A DNA stretch of 64,000 nt from Luteimonas galliterrae (GTDB lineage: Bacteria; Pseudomonadota; Gammaproteobacteria; Xanthomonadales; Xanthomonadaceae): the NCBI RefSeq assembly GCF_023374055.1, contig NZ_JAMBEP010000003.1, forward strand, positions 302,467-366,466, given 5' to 3'. Every line of letters begins with the position of its first letter. Position 1 is the stretch's first letter. Shown piece after piece: positions 1 through 7,899 of the stretch. Both the position numbers and the translations under genes were made by a program. Under the pieces are notes generated by a model, which was given only the letters and a program-made list of their open reading frames with translations, searched no databases and was not told where the DNA came from.

Positions 1-855
1 CTCGTCTTCGAACACGACCTGGCCGCTCCGCCAGCTCACGACACGCTTCACATCGGCCTCGCGCACCTCCGGCGCGGCTTTCGCCGCCGCGACGAACTGC
101 TGGCCCGGTCGCAGTTCGGCCAGCGGCACGATCGCGACGGCCGGATCCGCGGCGCTGCGGTGTTCGCGGGTCACCGTGACCCGGCCTTCCAGCAAGGTCA
201 CTTCGAACATGCGTTCGGAGACGCGCACGTCGAACTCCGTGCCCAACGCGGTCACCTGGCGTCCGCCGGCGCTGACGACGAACGGGCGCGCGCTGTCCTT
301 CGCCACCTTGAACAACGCCTGCCCGCGTTGCAGGACGACGCTGCGCCGGCCCGGTGCGTAATCCACCGACACGCGGCTGTCGGTATTGAGCGTGATCGTA
401 GAGCCGTCGTCCAGGGCCACCGTCGAACGCTGGCCGATATCGGTGCTGTACACGTCGCCGGCGAGCGTATCGCGCGCATCGCGATACAGCTGCCGGGTGG
501 TGTCCAGGCCCGCGACCAGCACGCCGAATCCGACCGCGACCAGCAACGACGCGGCGACGGCGAACCCACGCAGCCATGCGCGGCGCCGACCGCGCTGCGC
601 CACGCGCGCGAGCGTCTCGCGGCGCAGGCTCTGCATCTGCGGCGCGTGGGCGACCGAGCGCGCCAATGCCCGCGCGGACTCGATGCGCTGGAACGCGTCG
701 GCATGCGCCGGCGACCGCGCCCGCCAGGCCTCGAAATCCTCGCGGACGCGGCGGTCGTCGCCGGCGTCGCGCAGGATCTCGCTCCACCGCGCCGCGGCTT
801 CCTCCACGGCGCTCCCCGGTTCACGCGCTTGGGTTGGTGTGCCTTTCGTATTCAT
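1..855 (-). CDS. fecR: FecR-family anti-sigma regulator (3' end cut by window edge)
   Basis: Inner-membrane regulator that relays a signal from an outer-membrane TonB receptor to its partner ECF sigma factor. The 285 codons visible begin MNTKG and show an N-terminal DUF4880-like region (about residues 17-60, with WSEILRD and FEAWR), a single membrane segment around residues 95-116, and then a periplasmic FecR domain with DDGSTITLNTDSRV, GQALFKVAKD and a TALGTEFDVR-like stretch. The C-terminus continues past base 1. It lies directly downstream of an ECF sigma factor gene on the same strand (87-bp gap), the usual sigma/anti-sigma order. A TonB-dependent receptor gene would be expected just left of the window (inference). 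Confidence 0.9.
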   Translation of the reverse strand, partial: MNTKGTPTQAREPGSAVEEAAARWSEILRDAGDDRRVREDFEAWRARSPAHADAFQRIESARALARSVAHAPQMQSLRRETLARVAQRGRRRAWLRGFAVAASLLVAVGFGVLVAGLDTTRQLYRDARDTLAGDVYSTDIGQRSTVALDDGSTITLNTDSRVSVDYAPGRRSVVLQRGQALFKVAKDSARPFVVSAGGRQVTALGTEFDVRVSERMFEVTLLEGRVTVTREHRSAADPAVAIVPLAELRPGQQFVAAAKAAPEVREADVKRVVSWRSGQVVFEDE

Positions 856-942
856 CCCATGTCTCTTGCCATTGCCGGAATGCGCATCCTGCGCTTTCCC
901 TGAATCCGGACCCCGGCGCTGCGCCCGGTCCGGTGCGGCGAT

Positions 943-1512
943 CTAATCCCGATCTTCCTGCTCCACTACGCCTGCCAACCGCGCCAAGGCCTTGGCCATG
1001 TGTTTTTCGGCCGACCGCACCGAGATGCCCATCATGACCGCGATGTCCGCGTACTTGTGCTGCTCGAGCACCCGCAGCACGAAGACGTCGCGAGTCCGCT
1101 GCGGCAGCCCGCGCAGGACGGCGGTGACCTGCTCGATCGCCTCCCTACCCAGTAAGACGCGCTCGGGCGAAATATCCGTAGCCGGCTGGTGGATATCCGC
1201 GTCGAAGGACTCGTGGGCGTCCTGGTCGCGGACCTCGCGCCGGCGGCGCCAATCCCGCAGCGCATTGGCCGCGACCTGGAACACGTACTGCTCGACGTGC
1301 TCGATCGGCTCGCCCCGTGCACGGCGGATCAAGTGCAGGAAGACTTCCTGGGTCAGGTCGTCGACCTCGGCGGCGTCCTTCACCCGTTTGGAAAAGAACC
1401 CGCGCAGGGGCACCCGGAAACGTAGCGAGACGTTGTTCCACTGGTCGGCGAAATCGTCGCCGTACTCGGCCAGCGAGGCGGCTTCCAGCGACCTTGGGAC
1501 TGAATTGGCCAT
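943..1512 (-). CDS. ECF (FecI-type) RNA polymerase sigma factor
   Basis: Directs RNA polymerase to a small regulon, most likely the TonB receptor operon controlled with the adjacent fecR. The 189-residue protein has sigma region 2 (FFSKRVKDAAEVDDLTQEVF, then RDWRRRRE for DNA contact) and region 4 (LRGLPQRTRDVFVLRVLEQ followed by an HTH with YADIAVMMGISVRSAEKH). Length is normal for FecI-like factors. I chose ATG at 1512 (MANSVPRS) because GGAAAG and GGGAGG lie upstream. An in-frame ATG at 1563 would add 17 basic residues but has no ribosome-binding site. It is followed by fecR on the same strand, so the two are probably cotranscribed. Confidence 0.92.
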   Translation of the reverse strand: MANSVPRSLEAASLAEYGDDFADQWNNVSLRFRVPLRGFFSKRVKDAAEVDDLTQEVFLHLIRRARGEPIEHVEQYVFQVAANALRDWRRRREVRDQDAHESFDADIHQPATDISPERVLLGREAIEQVTAVLRGLPQRTRDVFVLRVLEQHKYADIAVMMGISVRSAEKHMAKALARLAGVVEQEDRD

Positions 1513-1672
1513 GCGCTTTCCGTGCCTCCCGACCCGGCGCCGCGGACGACTCGAATGCCTCAACGCGGGCTAAGGCCGCGTGAAGCAGAACCGCCACTTC
1601 GGCGCCGGCAGCGTAGTCACCTGAAAATCGATGCTGCACGCTGCGGTGCAATATCGGCCGCCGGCGGCCGTT

Positions 1673-2458
1673 TCAGACAGGGCTGCCTTCCAGGTCTTCC
1701 GGCAGCACCGTCGCATAACCCTGCGCCTGCATCCGCTGCAGCAAGGCGGCGATCGTCTCGACGCTGCGGCCGTGCCGCGCGCCCTCGTGCAACAGCACGA
1801 TCGTTCCGGGCGCCAGATCGCGCTCGATCGTCGCCACCACGCCTTCGATGTCGTGGCGTACCGCATCGAAACCGCGCGCGCCCCAGGCCGCGCGCGCCAG
1901 ACCAAAATCGCGCAGCGGCGCGGCCACGAACGGATTGGCCATGCCGACCACGGCCCGGAACCAGCGCGGCGCCGTGCCGGTGATGCCCTGCAGGATCGTC
2001 TGGCAGCCTTGGATTTCCGCGCGCATCCGGCGCGGGCCCAATGCCCAGAACCAGGCCGACGGATGTGTGGCGCTGTGGTTGCCGATGCCGTGCCCGCGTC
2101 GCGCGATCTCGCGCACCAGCTCGGGCCGGGCCGCGGCGCGTTCGCCGACCAGGAAGAAAGTCGCCTTCGCGCCGTGCGCATCCAGCACGTCCAGCAAGCC
2201 GAGCGTGTCGTCGGACGGGCCGTCGTCGATGGTCAGCCACACGCACCGCTCGTCGGTCGGCAAGCGGATCAACGCCGGCCCGAACAAGCGCGACTGAGGC
2301 CACAACGTGCCCCACACGAACGGCAGGTGCGAGGCCAGCATCGCCGGCAGGCCGATGCGCCAGCCGTAGCGCCACCAGATCGCGATCACGATCAGCTGCG
2401 AGACGACGAGCAACGCCCACCAAACGTGCGGGTGGCGCGGGGGACGGTGGATTTGCAT
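1673..2458 (-). CDS. Membrane-anchored polysaccharide deacetylase (NodB domain)
   Basis: Carbohydrate esterase family 4 type hydrolase, 261 residues. An N-terminal hydrophobic stretch (about residues 12-60, one or two membrane segments) precedes the NodB fold: TIDDGPSD with the catalytic/metal Asp pair at 78-79, and HSATHPS with metal ligands His128 and His132. The substrate (peptidoglycan, chitin-like oligomer or surface polysaccharide) cannot be read from sequence. A link with the chitooligosaccharide locus at 40-53 kb is possible but not supported by position. It stands as a single gene. A pair of inverted palindromic repeats lies immediately upstream (2488-2658). Confidence 0.88.
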   Translation of the reverse strand: MQIHRPPRHPHVWWALLVVSQLIVIAIWWRYGWRIGLPAMLASHLPFVWGTLWPQSRLFGPALIRLPTDERCVWLTIDDGPSDDTLGLLDVLDAHGAKATFFLVGERAAARPELVREIARRGHGIGNHSATHPSAWFWALGPRRMRAEIQGCQTILQGITGTAPRWFRAVVGMANPFVAAPLRDFGLARAAWGARGFDAVRHDIEGVVATIERDLAPGTIVLLHEGARHGRSVETIAALLQRMQAQGYATVLPEDLEGSPV

Positions 2459-2487
2459 AAGCGGATGATGCCATCAATGCCGACCGT

Positions 2488-2658
2488 TCCCTCTCCCGCT
2501 TGCGGGAGAGGGCTAGGATGAGGGCGCGCGGGCGATCAAATCGCCTCGCGAGCGGCTTATTGCATCGCTACTTCAGAGACACCGGAATTGTTGCGCGTGC
2601 CGCGATCTGCTGTGTCGCGCGCCCTCACCCCCGGCCCTCTCCCGCAAGCGGGAGAGGG
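2488..2658. repeat. Inverted pair of palindromic repeats, family IV (CTCTCCCGCNNGCGGGAGAG type)
   Basis: Two head-to-head copies of a palindrome CCCTCTCCCGC-NN-GCGGGAGAGGG followed by a GAGGGCGCGC tail sit at 2488-2531 and, inverted, at 2617-2658. The spacer is AT-richer. The same unit recurs at 4371-4415, 19306-19362 and 19426-19490. It fills most of the 245-bp gap between the deacetylase and glutaredoxin genes. Confidence 0.85.
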
Positions 2659-2703
2659 AGCAGAAGCGTAAAATACGCATTCCCCCCAAGCAGGACCGCC
2701 ACG

Positions 2704-3633
2704 ATGGCCCTCGAACCCGCCCTGCGCCAGCGCATCGAAGCCCTGCTGCAATCCAATCGCGTCGTGCTGTTCATGAAAGGCTCGCCGGCCGCGCCGCAGT
2801 GCGGCTTTTCGGCCAAGGCGGTAGCCGCGCTGGATGCGCTCGGCGTCGACTACACGCATAGCGACGTGCTGGCCGACGGCGACATCCGCGAAGGCATCAA
2901 GACGTACGGCGAATGGCCGACCATCCCCCAGCTGTACATCGACGGCCAGCTGGTCGGCGGCAGCGACATCATCGAGCAGATGGCCAACAGCGGCGAATTG
3001 CACGGCGCGCTCGGCCTGCCGCCGCCGGACCGCACGCCGCCGACCATCAACATCACCCCGGCAGCGGCCAAGATGCTGCGCGATGCGATCGACGATGCCG
3101 GCGGCGAAGTCGTCGTGCGCCTGGACATCGACAAGAATTTCCGCACCCGCCTGCAACTGGCCCAGGACGATCCGAACGCGATCACCGCGCAGGCCGAAGG
3201 CGTACGCGTGCAGTTCGACCTGGCCGGCGCGCGCCGCGCGCAGGGCTTGACCATCGATTGGGCCGACGACGCGCGCGGCCGCGGCCTGGTGATCGACAAC
3301 CCGAACGCACCGGCGCCGGTGCGCGGCCTGTCGCCCGCAGAAGCCCATGCGCGCATCGCGGCCGGCACGTTGGTGCTGGTCGATGTGCGCCCGCCGGACG
3401 AACGCGCGCAGGCGGCGGTCGCCGCGACGTTCGAGACCCTCGATGGCGACGGGCTGGACCGCCTGCGCGCTCTGCCGAAAAGCACCGCGCTCGCCTTCCT
3501 CTGCCATCACGGCGGCCGCAGCGCGCAGGCGGCGGAACATTTCCGCGGCCTGGGTTTCGGCGAGGTCTACAACATCGAAGGCGGCATCGATGCCTGGGCC
3601 AACGACGTGGATCCGGCGCTGCCGCGCTACTGA
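2704..3633 (+). CDS. grxD: Monothiol glutaredoxin fused to a HesB/IscA-like domain and a rhodanese domain
   Basis: A 309-residue three-domain protein. Residues 1-105 are a Grx4-type monothiol glutaredoxin (CGFS at 33-36, WPTIPQLYIDG), which in this family binds and transfers [2Fe-2S] clusters with glutathione. Residues about 114-203 resemble the HesB/IscA A-type carrier fold (NITPAAAKMLRDAI start) but contain no cysteine, so cluster ligation in the usual way is not possible. Residues about 207-302 are a rhodanese domain with active-site loop CHHGGRS (Cys267). ATG at 2704 begins MALEP. An in-frame upstream extension would read through a palindromic repeat and is not credible. A role in iron-sulfur delivery or sulfur handling is inferred. 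Confidence 0.9.
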   Translation: MALEPALRQRIEALLQSNRVVLFMKGSPAAPQCGFSAKAVAALDALGVDYTHSDVLADGDIREGIKTYGEWPTIPQLYIDGQLVGGSDIIEQMANSGELHGALGLPPPDRTPPTINITPAAAKMLRDAIDDAGGEVVVRLDIDKNFRTRLQLAQDDPNAITAQAEGVRVQFDLAGARRAQGLTIDWADDARGRGLVIDNPNAPAPVRGLSPAEAHARIAAGTLVLVDVRPPDERAQAAVAATFETLDGDGLDRLRALPKSTALAFLCHHGGRSAQAAEHFRGLGFGEVYNIEGGIDAWANDVDPALPRY

Positions 3634-3650
3634 GTCCGCTTCGCTCTTCT

Positions 3651-3724
3651 TAGGAGCGGCTTTAGCCGCGAGCTCTTGATCTTCCGCCCGATCGTGAAAA
3701 GCTGGCGGCTAAAGCCGCTCCTAC
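3651..3724. repeat. REPIN, family I (GTAGGAGCGGCTTNAGCCGCGAGC type)
   Basis: Two inverted REP units separated by about 25 bases: TAGGAGCGGCTTTAGCCGCG on the left, GGCGGCTAAAGCCGCTCCTA on the right. This copy lies between the converging ends of the glutaredoxin fusion gene and the DUF924 gene. Confidence 0.9.
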
Positions 3725-3734
3725 GAAGAGCAGA

Positions 3735-4277
3735 TCAGCCGGCGAAACCGCCGCCGGCATCGAGGTAGGCCTGCTCCTCGGGCGTGTTGGTCCGCCCCAA
3801 TTCGCGGTTGCGGTGCGGGAAACGCCCGAAACGCGCGATCGCATCGCGGTGCGCCAGCGCGTACTTCATGAACTCCCCGTCCAGCGCGCGCGTCAGTTCG
3901 ACCGAGCGTTCCTGGTCGGCCATGTTCTCAGAATGCTCGAAAGGCAGGTAGAAGAACACACGCAACACCGGGTCGACTTGCGCATCGAAACCGGCGTCGA
4001 CCGCGCGCGCCGCGTAGTGGCGCGCCAGGGAATCGGTCGCATAGGCATGGCCGCTGCGGCGGAAGCAATTGCGCGGGTATTGGTCGAGCAGGATGATCAG
4101 CGCTAACGCACTATCTGCGTTATCCATCCAACTTTCGAGTTCCCGACGCGCGGCGGCGTAATGCGCGGCTTCGAATCGGCGCCGCAACTCGGCGTCGAAA
4201 TCGTCGTTGCGCGTGAACCATTTCTGGTAACCGGCATCGCGCCAGAAACCGACGATGTCTATGGGTGAGACGTTCAT
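3735..4277 (-). CDS. DUF924 family protein
   Basis: An 180-residue protein beginning MNVSPIDIVGFWRDAGYQKW and carrying the features of the DUF924 family (ALALIILLDQYPRNCFRRSG, an all-helical TPR-like fold; HRDAIARFGRFPHRN near the C-terminus). The family is widespread and its biochemical function is not established. The gene is isolated, flanked by repeats on both sides, and points toward the glutaredoxin fusion gene. Confidence 0.88.
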   Translation of the reverse strand: MNVSPIDIVGFWRDAGYQKWFTRNDDFDAELRRRFEAAHYAAARRELESWMDNADSALALIILLDQYPRNCFRRSGHAYATDSLARHYAARAVDAGFDAQVDPVLRVFFYLPFEHSENMADQERSVELTRALDGEFMKYALAHRDAIARFGRFPHRNRELGRTNTPEEQAYLDAGGGFAG

Positions 4278-4303
4278 GGATTGCTCCGTCTTGGACTTTT
4301 TTA

Positions 4304-4514
4304 AGCCGTCATTCCCGCGAAGGCGGGGCTTTCAACAGCCGAATGGCTGGTCATCCAGCGACTTGGCTTTAGCCCTCTCCCGCATGCGGGAGAGGGTTGG
4401 GTGAGGGCGCGCGGGCTTGCAGTTCGCCTCGTCGCGATCTGGAGAGGCCTTGAAGTCACTGGATGACCAACCTGCGGTTGTTGAAAACCCCGCCTTCGCG
4501 CGAATGACGGCTTA
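4304..4514. repeat. Nested palindrome built from family III and family IV repeats
   Basis: The outer arms, roughly 4304-4367 and 4458-4514, are inverted copies carrying GCCGTCATTCCCGCGAAGGC and a TGGTCATCCAGCGACTT-like stretch (TTGAAAACCCCGCCTTCGCG on the other side). Inside them sits one family IV palindrome (4371-4415). Together they fill the 243-bp gap between the DUF924 and GFA-like genes. Nothing coding is seen. Confidence 0.8.
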
Positions 4515-4520
4515 AAAACA

Positions 4521-4934
4521 CTACAGATAACGCTTCTCGTGCTCGCTAGGCTCATGCCACCAATCGTTGTCGCGGCCGTTGGCATAGCGCATGGGCATCC
4601 CGGCCAGCGCTTCCGCCGCCACGCCGTCCAGCGACGCCAGTTGCACCGAATAGAACGCGCCGCCCACTTCCGGGATATCGCCGTGGCCGTAGGCGCGCAC
4701 GCCGCAGGTCTTGCAGAACGGCCAATGCATGCTGTTAGTGCCGAACTGGTAGTCGGTCACCGCATCGGCGCCGCTCAGCAGGCGGAACGCGTCCGGCTTG
4801 ACGCTGGCGCTCCAATTGCGGACCTTGCTGCACATCGAGCAGTTGCACTTGCCGCCGCCTTCGGCCAAGTCCAAATCGACTTCGAAACGTACATTGCCGC
4901 AATGGCAGCTGCCGGCATAGGTCTCGATCGCCAT
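4521..4934 (-). CDS. GFA-fold (CENP-V/GFA domain) zinc protein
   Basis: A 137-residue protein of the Gfa-like family. It has the zinc-binding Cys sets CHCG (10-13), CNCSMC (30-35) and CKTCG (74-78). Family members bind glutathione or are of unknown function. This one is separate from the dedicated formaldehyde operon at 14-17 kb and is shorter than the Gfa encoded there. ATG at 4934 (MAIETYAGSCHC) is chosen because the GFA domain begins right there. A longer upstream reading frame would pass through the repeat at 4974-5059. Confidence 0.85.
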   Translation of the reverse strand: MAIETYAGSCHCGNVRFEVDLDLAEGGGKCNCSMCSKVRNWSASVKPDAFRLLSGADAVTDYQFGTNSMHWPFCKTCGVRAYGHGDIPEVGGAFYSVQLASLDGVAAEALAGMPMRYANGRDNDWWHEPSEHEKRYL

Positions 4935-4973
4935 GTCAGGGACTCGCTTGTCGATGGGATGCAAAGCATACCC

Positions 4974-5059
4974 GTAGCCCGGGTGGAGCGAAGCGATACC
5001 CGGGGCTCTTTCGTGCGAGATCGAAAGCCCCGGGTATCGCTTCGCTCCACCCGGGCTAC
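4974..5059. repeat. Inverted repeat, family V (GTAGCCCGGGTGGAGCGAAG type)
   Basis: Near-perfect hairpin: GTAGCCCGGGTGGAGCGAAG at the left and its complement ending GGGCTAC at the right, with arms of about 35 bases and a short loop. A second, more diverged copy is at 23981-24069. The right end contributes the TAG stop of the acetyltransferase gene at 5056-5058. Confidence 0.9.
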
Positions 5060-5601
5060 GAGGCGATGAGATCCAAAGCCAGGACGAGATCGTGGTATTC
5101 GGCGCCGCCGACGCGGAACCGCCGCTCACCGATCGGCACGAAGCCGTTGCGCTTGTAGAAGGCCAACGCCCGCGCGTTCTCGGCATAGACACCCAGCAGC
5201 AACCGGCGCGCGCCTCTCGCGCGGGCCTCGCCGATCGCCGCCTGCATCAAGGTTGCGCCATGGCCGCCGCCATGGAAGCGGTGCAGCAGATAGATGCGCT
5301 TGAGTTCCAGGTCGCCGTCGTAGGTGGCCACGCTCGGCAGATCCGGCGGCGACAGCATCGAAAACCCGACGGGCGCACCGCCGGACTGCGCCTCGGCCAG
5401 CCAGAAAACGTGGCGTTCATCGGCCAACCATGCGGCGTAACGCCCCGGCGCATTCTGGTGCGCGCAATGGGCGAGGATGTCGTCGCATTCGATCACGCCG
5501 GCATAAGTTTCAAGAAACGTCGCTGCAGCCACTAGCGCCAACCGCTCGGCGTCTCCCGCGCCGCAGCGGCGGATCCCGATGGTTTCCGATGCGCCGGCCA
5601 T
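5056..5601 (-). CDS. GNAT-family N-acetyltransferase
   Basis: A 181-residue acetyl-CoA-dependent acetyltransferase. The acetyl-CoA loop is LLHRFHGGGHGATLMQ (the R/Q-x-x-G-x-G/A motif), followed by the typical FYKRNGFVPIGERRFRVGG end. Substrate is unknown. The stop codon TAG lies inside the palindromic repeat at 4974-5059, so the last residues (LIAS) are at the repeat border. The upstream amn gene (5605-6381) ends 3 bp before this ATG, so the two are likely cotranscribed. Confidence 0.88.
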   Translation of the reverse strand: MAGASETIGIRRCGAGDAERLALVAAATFLETYAGVIECDDILAHCAHQNAPGRYAAWLADERHVFWLAEAQSGGAPVGFSMLSPPDLPSVATYDGDLELKRIYLLHRFHGGGHGATLMQAAIGEARARGARRLLLGVYAENARALAFYKRNGFVPIGERRFRVGGAEYHDLVLALDLIAS

Positions 5602-5604
5602 CGT

Positions 5605-6381
5605 TTACTCGTCGAAACGCAGATGCCGCACGGACTTGCCGTGCCGCCGGATCAGCCGCAGCGCCTCGATGCCGATCTGGATATGCCTTTCGACGTACTC
5701 GGCGCTGACTTTCGCATCCGAGGCTTCGGTCTTGACGCCGTCGGGGATCATCGGCTGATCCGACACCAGCAGCAGCGCGCCGCAAGGGATGCGGTTGGCG
5801 AAACCGGCGGCGAACACGGTCGCTGTTTCCATATCGATGGCCATGCAGCGCAGCCGGCGCAGGTATTCCTTGAACGTGTCGTCGTGCTCCCAGACGCGGC
5901 GGTTAGTGGTGTAGACGGTGCCGGTCCAATAGTCGTGGCCCAGGTCGCGGATCATGGTCGACACCGCGCGCTGCAGCGCGAATGCGGGCAGCGCCGGCAC
6001 TTCCGGCGGCAGGTAGTCGTTGCTGGTGCCTTCGCCGCGGATCGCCGCGATCGGCAGGATCAGGTCGCCGAGCGCGTTCTTCTTCTTCAAGCCGCCGCAC
6101 TTGCCCAGGAACAGCACCGCCTTGGGCGAGATCGCCGACAGCAGGTCCATCATCGTCGCCGCGTTCGGGCTGCCCATGCCGAAATTGATCATGGTGATGC
6201 CGTCGGCGGTGGCGCTGGGCATGGGCCGGTCGATGCCGACCACTTCCGCGCCGGTCAGGCGGCTGAAATGGCCCAGATAGCCGCCGAAATTGGTCAGCAG
6301 GATGTGCTCGCCGAAGCCGTCCAGCGGCACGCCGGTGTAGCGCGGCAGCCAGTTGTCGACGATCTGTTCTTTTTCTTTCAT
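5605..6381 (-). CDS. amn: AMP nucleosidase
   Basis: A 258-residue nucleoside phosphorylase-fold enzyme that hydrolyses AMP to adenine and ribose 5-phosphate. Visible features are LLTNFGGYLGHF, GTSNDYLPPEVPA, and CMAIDMETATVFAAGFANR, the phosphorylase-family active-site segment. It matches the shorter AMP nucleosidase form that lacks the N-terminal regulatory domain of the E. coli enzyme. ATG at 6381 (MKEKEQIVD) has GGAGAC six bases upstream. An in-frame ATG at 6432 lacks one. The GNAT gene follows after 3 bp. Confidence 0.88.
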   Translation of the reverse strand: MKEKEQIVDNWLPRYTGVPLDGFGEHILLTNFGGYLGHFSRLTGAEVVGIDRPMPSATADGITMINFGMGSPNAATMMDLLSAISPKAVLFLGKCGGLKKKNALGDLILPIAAIRGEGTSNDYLPPEVPALPAFALQRAVSTMIRDLGHDYWTGTVYTTNRRVWEHDDTFKEYLRRLRCMAIDMETATVFAAGFANRIPCGALLLVSDQPMIPDGVKTEASDAKVSAEYVERHIQIGIEALRLIRRHGKSVRHLRFDE

Positions 6382-6489
6382 GCGCGTCTCCGTTCTGCGC
6401 CATTTTGTCACGCCCGGCATGACCATCGACACGGTTGGCAGCGGGTGTCGGCCCGGGCTACGGTGGGGGTTCGCTCCCGGGGGAACGAC

Positions 6490-7899
6490 ATGCTCAAACC
6501 GCTCATCGCCGCGTTAGGCGCCGTCCTGCTGGTCGGCTGCGCGCACACCGCCTCCACCCAGAAGACGGACGCCGCCAAACCGCGCTTCACCGACGATCCC
6601 TACGCCAGCACTTATCGGCCGATCGCATCGCCGCCGGTATTGATTTCCGGCGCCACGGTCCTGACCGGCACCGGCGAGCGGCTGGAGGGCGCCGACGTGC
6701 TGCTGCGCGACGGCAAAGTCGAAGCGATCGGCAACGGCCTGTCCGTGCCCGCCGACGCCACCCGCGTCGACGGCCGCGGCAAGTGGGTGACGCCGGGCCT
6801 GATCGACGTCCACTCGCACCTGGGCGTCTATCCCAGCCCGGGCATGAGCGCGCACGGCGACGGCAACGAAATGACCGGGCCGGTGACGCCGAACGTATGG
6901 GCCGAACATTCGGTCTGGCCGCAGGATCCCGGGTTCCTGACCGCGATGGCCGGCGGCATCACCACGCTGCAGATCCTGCCCGGTTCGGCGAACCTGATCG
7001 GCGGCCGCGGCGTGACGCTGAAGAACGTGCCGGCGACGACCTACCAGGGCATGAAATTCCCCGGCGCGCCGTGGGGCCTGAAAATGGCCTGCGGCGAGAA
7101 TCCCAAGCGCGTCTACGGCCAGAAAGGCGGCCCGGCGACGCGGATGGCCAATGTGGCCGGCTACCGCGCCGCGTTCATCGACGCGGCCGAATATTTGAAG
7201 AAGAACAAGCCCGACGGCAAAGGCAAATCCGACAGCGACAAGGATGAAGGCGGCAAGCGCGACCTGAAGCTGGATACGCTGGCCGGCGCCATCAACGGCG
7301 ACATCAAGGTGCACATCCACTGCTACCGCGCCGACGAGATGGCGACGATGATCGACCTGGCCAAGGAGTTCGGCTTCAAGATCTCCGCTTTCCACCACGG
7401 CGTGGAGGCCTACAAGATCGCCGACAAGCTGGCGGCCCAGAACATCTGCGGCGCGCTGTGGGCGGACTGGTGGGGCTTCAAGATGGAAGCCTTCGACGGC
7501 ATCCAGGAGAACATCGCCCTGGTCGACCGGCCCAAGAACGGCTGCGCGATCGTGCATTCGGATTCCGACGAGGGCATCCAGCGCCTGAACCAAGAAGCGG
7601 CCAAGGCGATGGCGAATGCGAAGCGCGCCGGCATCGACATCGCGCCCGAGCACGCCATCGCGTGGCTGACCGCAAATCCGGCCAAGGCCATGGGCATCCT
7701 CGACAAGACCGGCACTTTGGAGCCGGGCAAGATGGGCGACGTGGTGTTGTGGAACGGCAATCCCTTCAGCGTGTACGCGCACGCCGAGCAGGTGTACGTG
7801 GACGGCGCGCGCGTTTACGACCGCGCGGATCCTTCGCGGCAGCCGAAATCGGATTTCATGTTGGGGCAGGACGATGCGATGACGGGAGGTGCGCTATGA
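6490..7899 (+). CDS. Exported amidohydrolase (lipoprotein), catalytic partner
   Basis: A 469-residue metal-dependent hydrolase of the amidohydrolase superfamily. A lipoprotein signal ends at LLVGC (Cys17), so it is probably anchored facing the periplasm. Metal and active-site features are intact: TPGLIDVHSHLG (His108/His110), KVHIHCYRADEM, SAFHHGVEAYKI and AIVHSDSDEG, then PGKMGDVVLWNGNPF at the C-terminus. A Lys/Asp-rich insert (KKNKPDGKGKSDSDKDEGGK) sits mid-protein. The specific substrate is unknown. Start ATG 6490 follows GGGGGAACGAC. It overlaps the next gene by ATGA, implying translational coupling. Confidence 0.9.
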   Translation: MLKPLIAALGAVLLVGCAHTASTQKTDAAKPRFTDDPYASTYRPIASPPVLISGATVLTGTGERLEGADVLLRDGKVEAIGNGLSVPADATRVDGRGKWVTPGLIDVHSHLGVYPSPGMSAHGDGNEMTGPVTPNVWAEHSVWPQDPGFLTAMAGGITTLQILPGSANLIGGRGVTLKNVPATTYQGMKFPGAPWGLKMACGENPKRVYGQKGGPATRMANVAGYRAAFIDAAEYLKKNKPDGKGKSDSDKDEGGKRDLKLDTLAGAINGDIKVHIHCYRADEMATMIDLAKEFGFKISAFHHGVEAYKIADKLAAQNICGALWADWWGFKMEAFDGIQENIALVDRPKNGCAIVHSDSDEGIQRLNQEAAKAMANAKRAGIDIAPEHAIAWLTANPAKAMGILDKTGTLEPGKMGDVVLWNGNPFSVYAHAEQVYVDGARVYDRADPSRQPKSDFMLGQDDAMTGGAL

